Position numbers and translations under genes: made by a program
The notes under the pieces: generated by a model
What the model saw: only the letters and a program-made list of their open reading frames with translations
What the model was told of the DNA's origin: nothing
The model's database searches: none
Assembly: GCA_025459035.1 (NCBI GenBank)
Contig: JALORJ010000179.1
Span: 1 to 5,963 of the forward strand
Reading direction: 5' to 3'
Source: Burkholderiales bacterium
GTDB taxonomy: Bacteria > Pseudomonadota > Gammaproteobacteria > Burkholderiales > Ga0077523
Length of the DNA: 5,963 nt
Shown: piece by piece, positions 5,846 through 5,963 of the stretch
Position numbering within the stretch: position 1 is the first letter of the stretch
Layout: every line of letters starts with the position of its first letter

Positions 5846-5848
5846 CTT

Positions 5849-5963
5849 TCACTGCAGGTTCTGCTTGCGCTCGTTGTTCAGGTGGAAGGCGCCGTCGATG
5901 ACGATCGTGGTGTCGGGCTTCACGCCGTCGAGCACCGGGCGCACGCCCTGCGACTCGGTGCCG
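5849..5963 (-). CDS. RND efflux periplasmic adaptor (CzcB/HlyD-like), C-terminal fragment
   Basis: Only the last 37 codons are present; the rest is beyond the right edge. The reading is GTESQGVRPVLDGVKPDTT followed by IVIDGAFHLNNERKQNLQ and TGA. This matches the membrane-proximal end typical of metal-efflux adaptors, where a GLKPGD-like turn precedes a (V)VxDGAFHLNNER tail. The adaptor links the inner-membrane RND pump to the outer-membrane channel. DGAFHLNNER is particularly associated with CzcB/CusB-type proteins, consistent with the CzcA-type pump at the other end of the window on the same strand. In usual operons the pump gene follows directly; here the next gene is a chemoreceptor 296 bases downstream. 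The family call rests on a short segment, so the subtype is uncertain. Confidence 0.8.
   Translation of the reverse strand, partial: GTESQGVRPVLDGVKPDTTIVIDGAFHLNNERKQNLQ

Larger units (their letters stand above)
5675..5848. other. Intergenic leader/promoter region between adaptor gene and chemoreceptor leader ORF
   Basis: Only a candidate terminator for the adaptor gene, one promoter candidate, a nested palindrome and a small hairpin are visible. With the leader ORF included, the stretch between the adaptor stop and the chemoreceptor start is 296 bases. No further gene is supported: other open frames here have no ribosome-binding site or recognisable composition. Confidence 0.6.

Noticed and set aside
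1..5963. Search for CRISPR arrays, tRNA or rRNA genes, insertion-sequence ends, transposase or integrase
   Set aside because: No regularly spaced repeats, no tRNA-like cloverleaf or conserved rRNA segments, and no transposase-like protein were seen. No terminal inverted repeats or target duplications flanking the 2437-5848 insert could be recognised by eye.

Overview
The window is GC-rich, gene-dense DNA with strong third-position GC bias, so long open frames also appear antisense to real genes. A CzcA/CusA-family metal efflux pump, a PEP-CTERM surface protein and a large chemoreceptor together suggest a free-living, motile, exopolysaccharide-forming proteobacterium. A betaproteobacterium (Burkholderiales or a relative) is my best guess; this is inference from gene content and composition, not from a marker gene.

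Layout, left to right: (1) 1-2436, minus strand: N-terminal 812 codons of an HME-type RND efflux pump (CzcA family), cut by the left edge. (2) 2437-2704: divergent intergenic region with an 8-bp inverted repeat and a tandem Shine-Dalgarno for the next gene. (3) 2705-3391, plus strand: secreted PEP-CTERM sorting-signal protein, complete. (4) 3392-3527: convergent gap with one GC-rich hairpin near each stop codon. (5) 3528-5552, minus strand: complete methyl-accepting chemotaxis protein. (6) 5549-5674, minus strand: likely 41-codon leader ORF starting with TTG, with an excellent Shine-Dalgarno and a 4-base ATGA overlap with the chemoreceptor start. (7) 5675-5848: leader/promoter region with a sigma-70-like promoter candidate and two inverted repeats. 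(8) 5849-5963, minus strand: last 37 codons of a CzcB/HlyD-like periplasmic adaptor, cut by the right edge.

The adaptor (right edge) and pump (left edge) lie on the same strand in the usual adaptor-then-pump order, but about 3.4 kb holding a chemoreceptor and an oppositely oriented PEP-CTERM gene lie between them. They may be parts of one split tripartite efflux system that exports a metal cation across both membranes. The chemoreceptor would signal to CheA/CheW from the inner membrane. The PEP-CTERM protein would be exported and processed by an exosortase encoded elsewhere. No complete new system is visible. The most interesting local signals are the split efflux locus, the translation-coupled leader ORF with structured ribosome-binding sites, and the pump's altered proton-relay motif.
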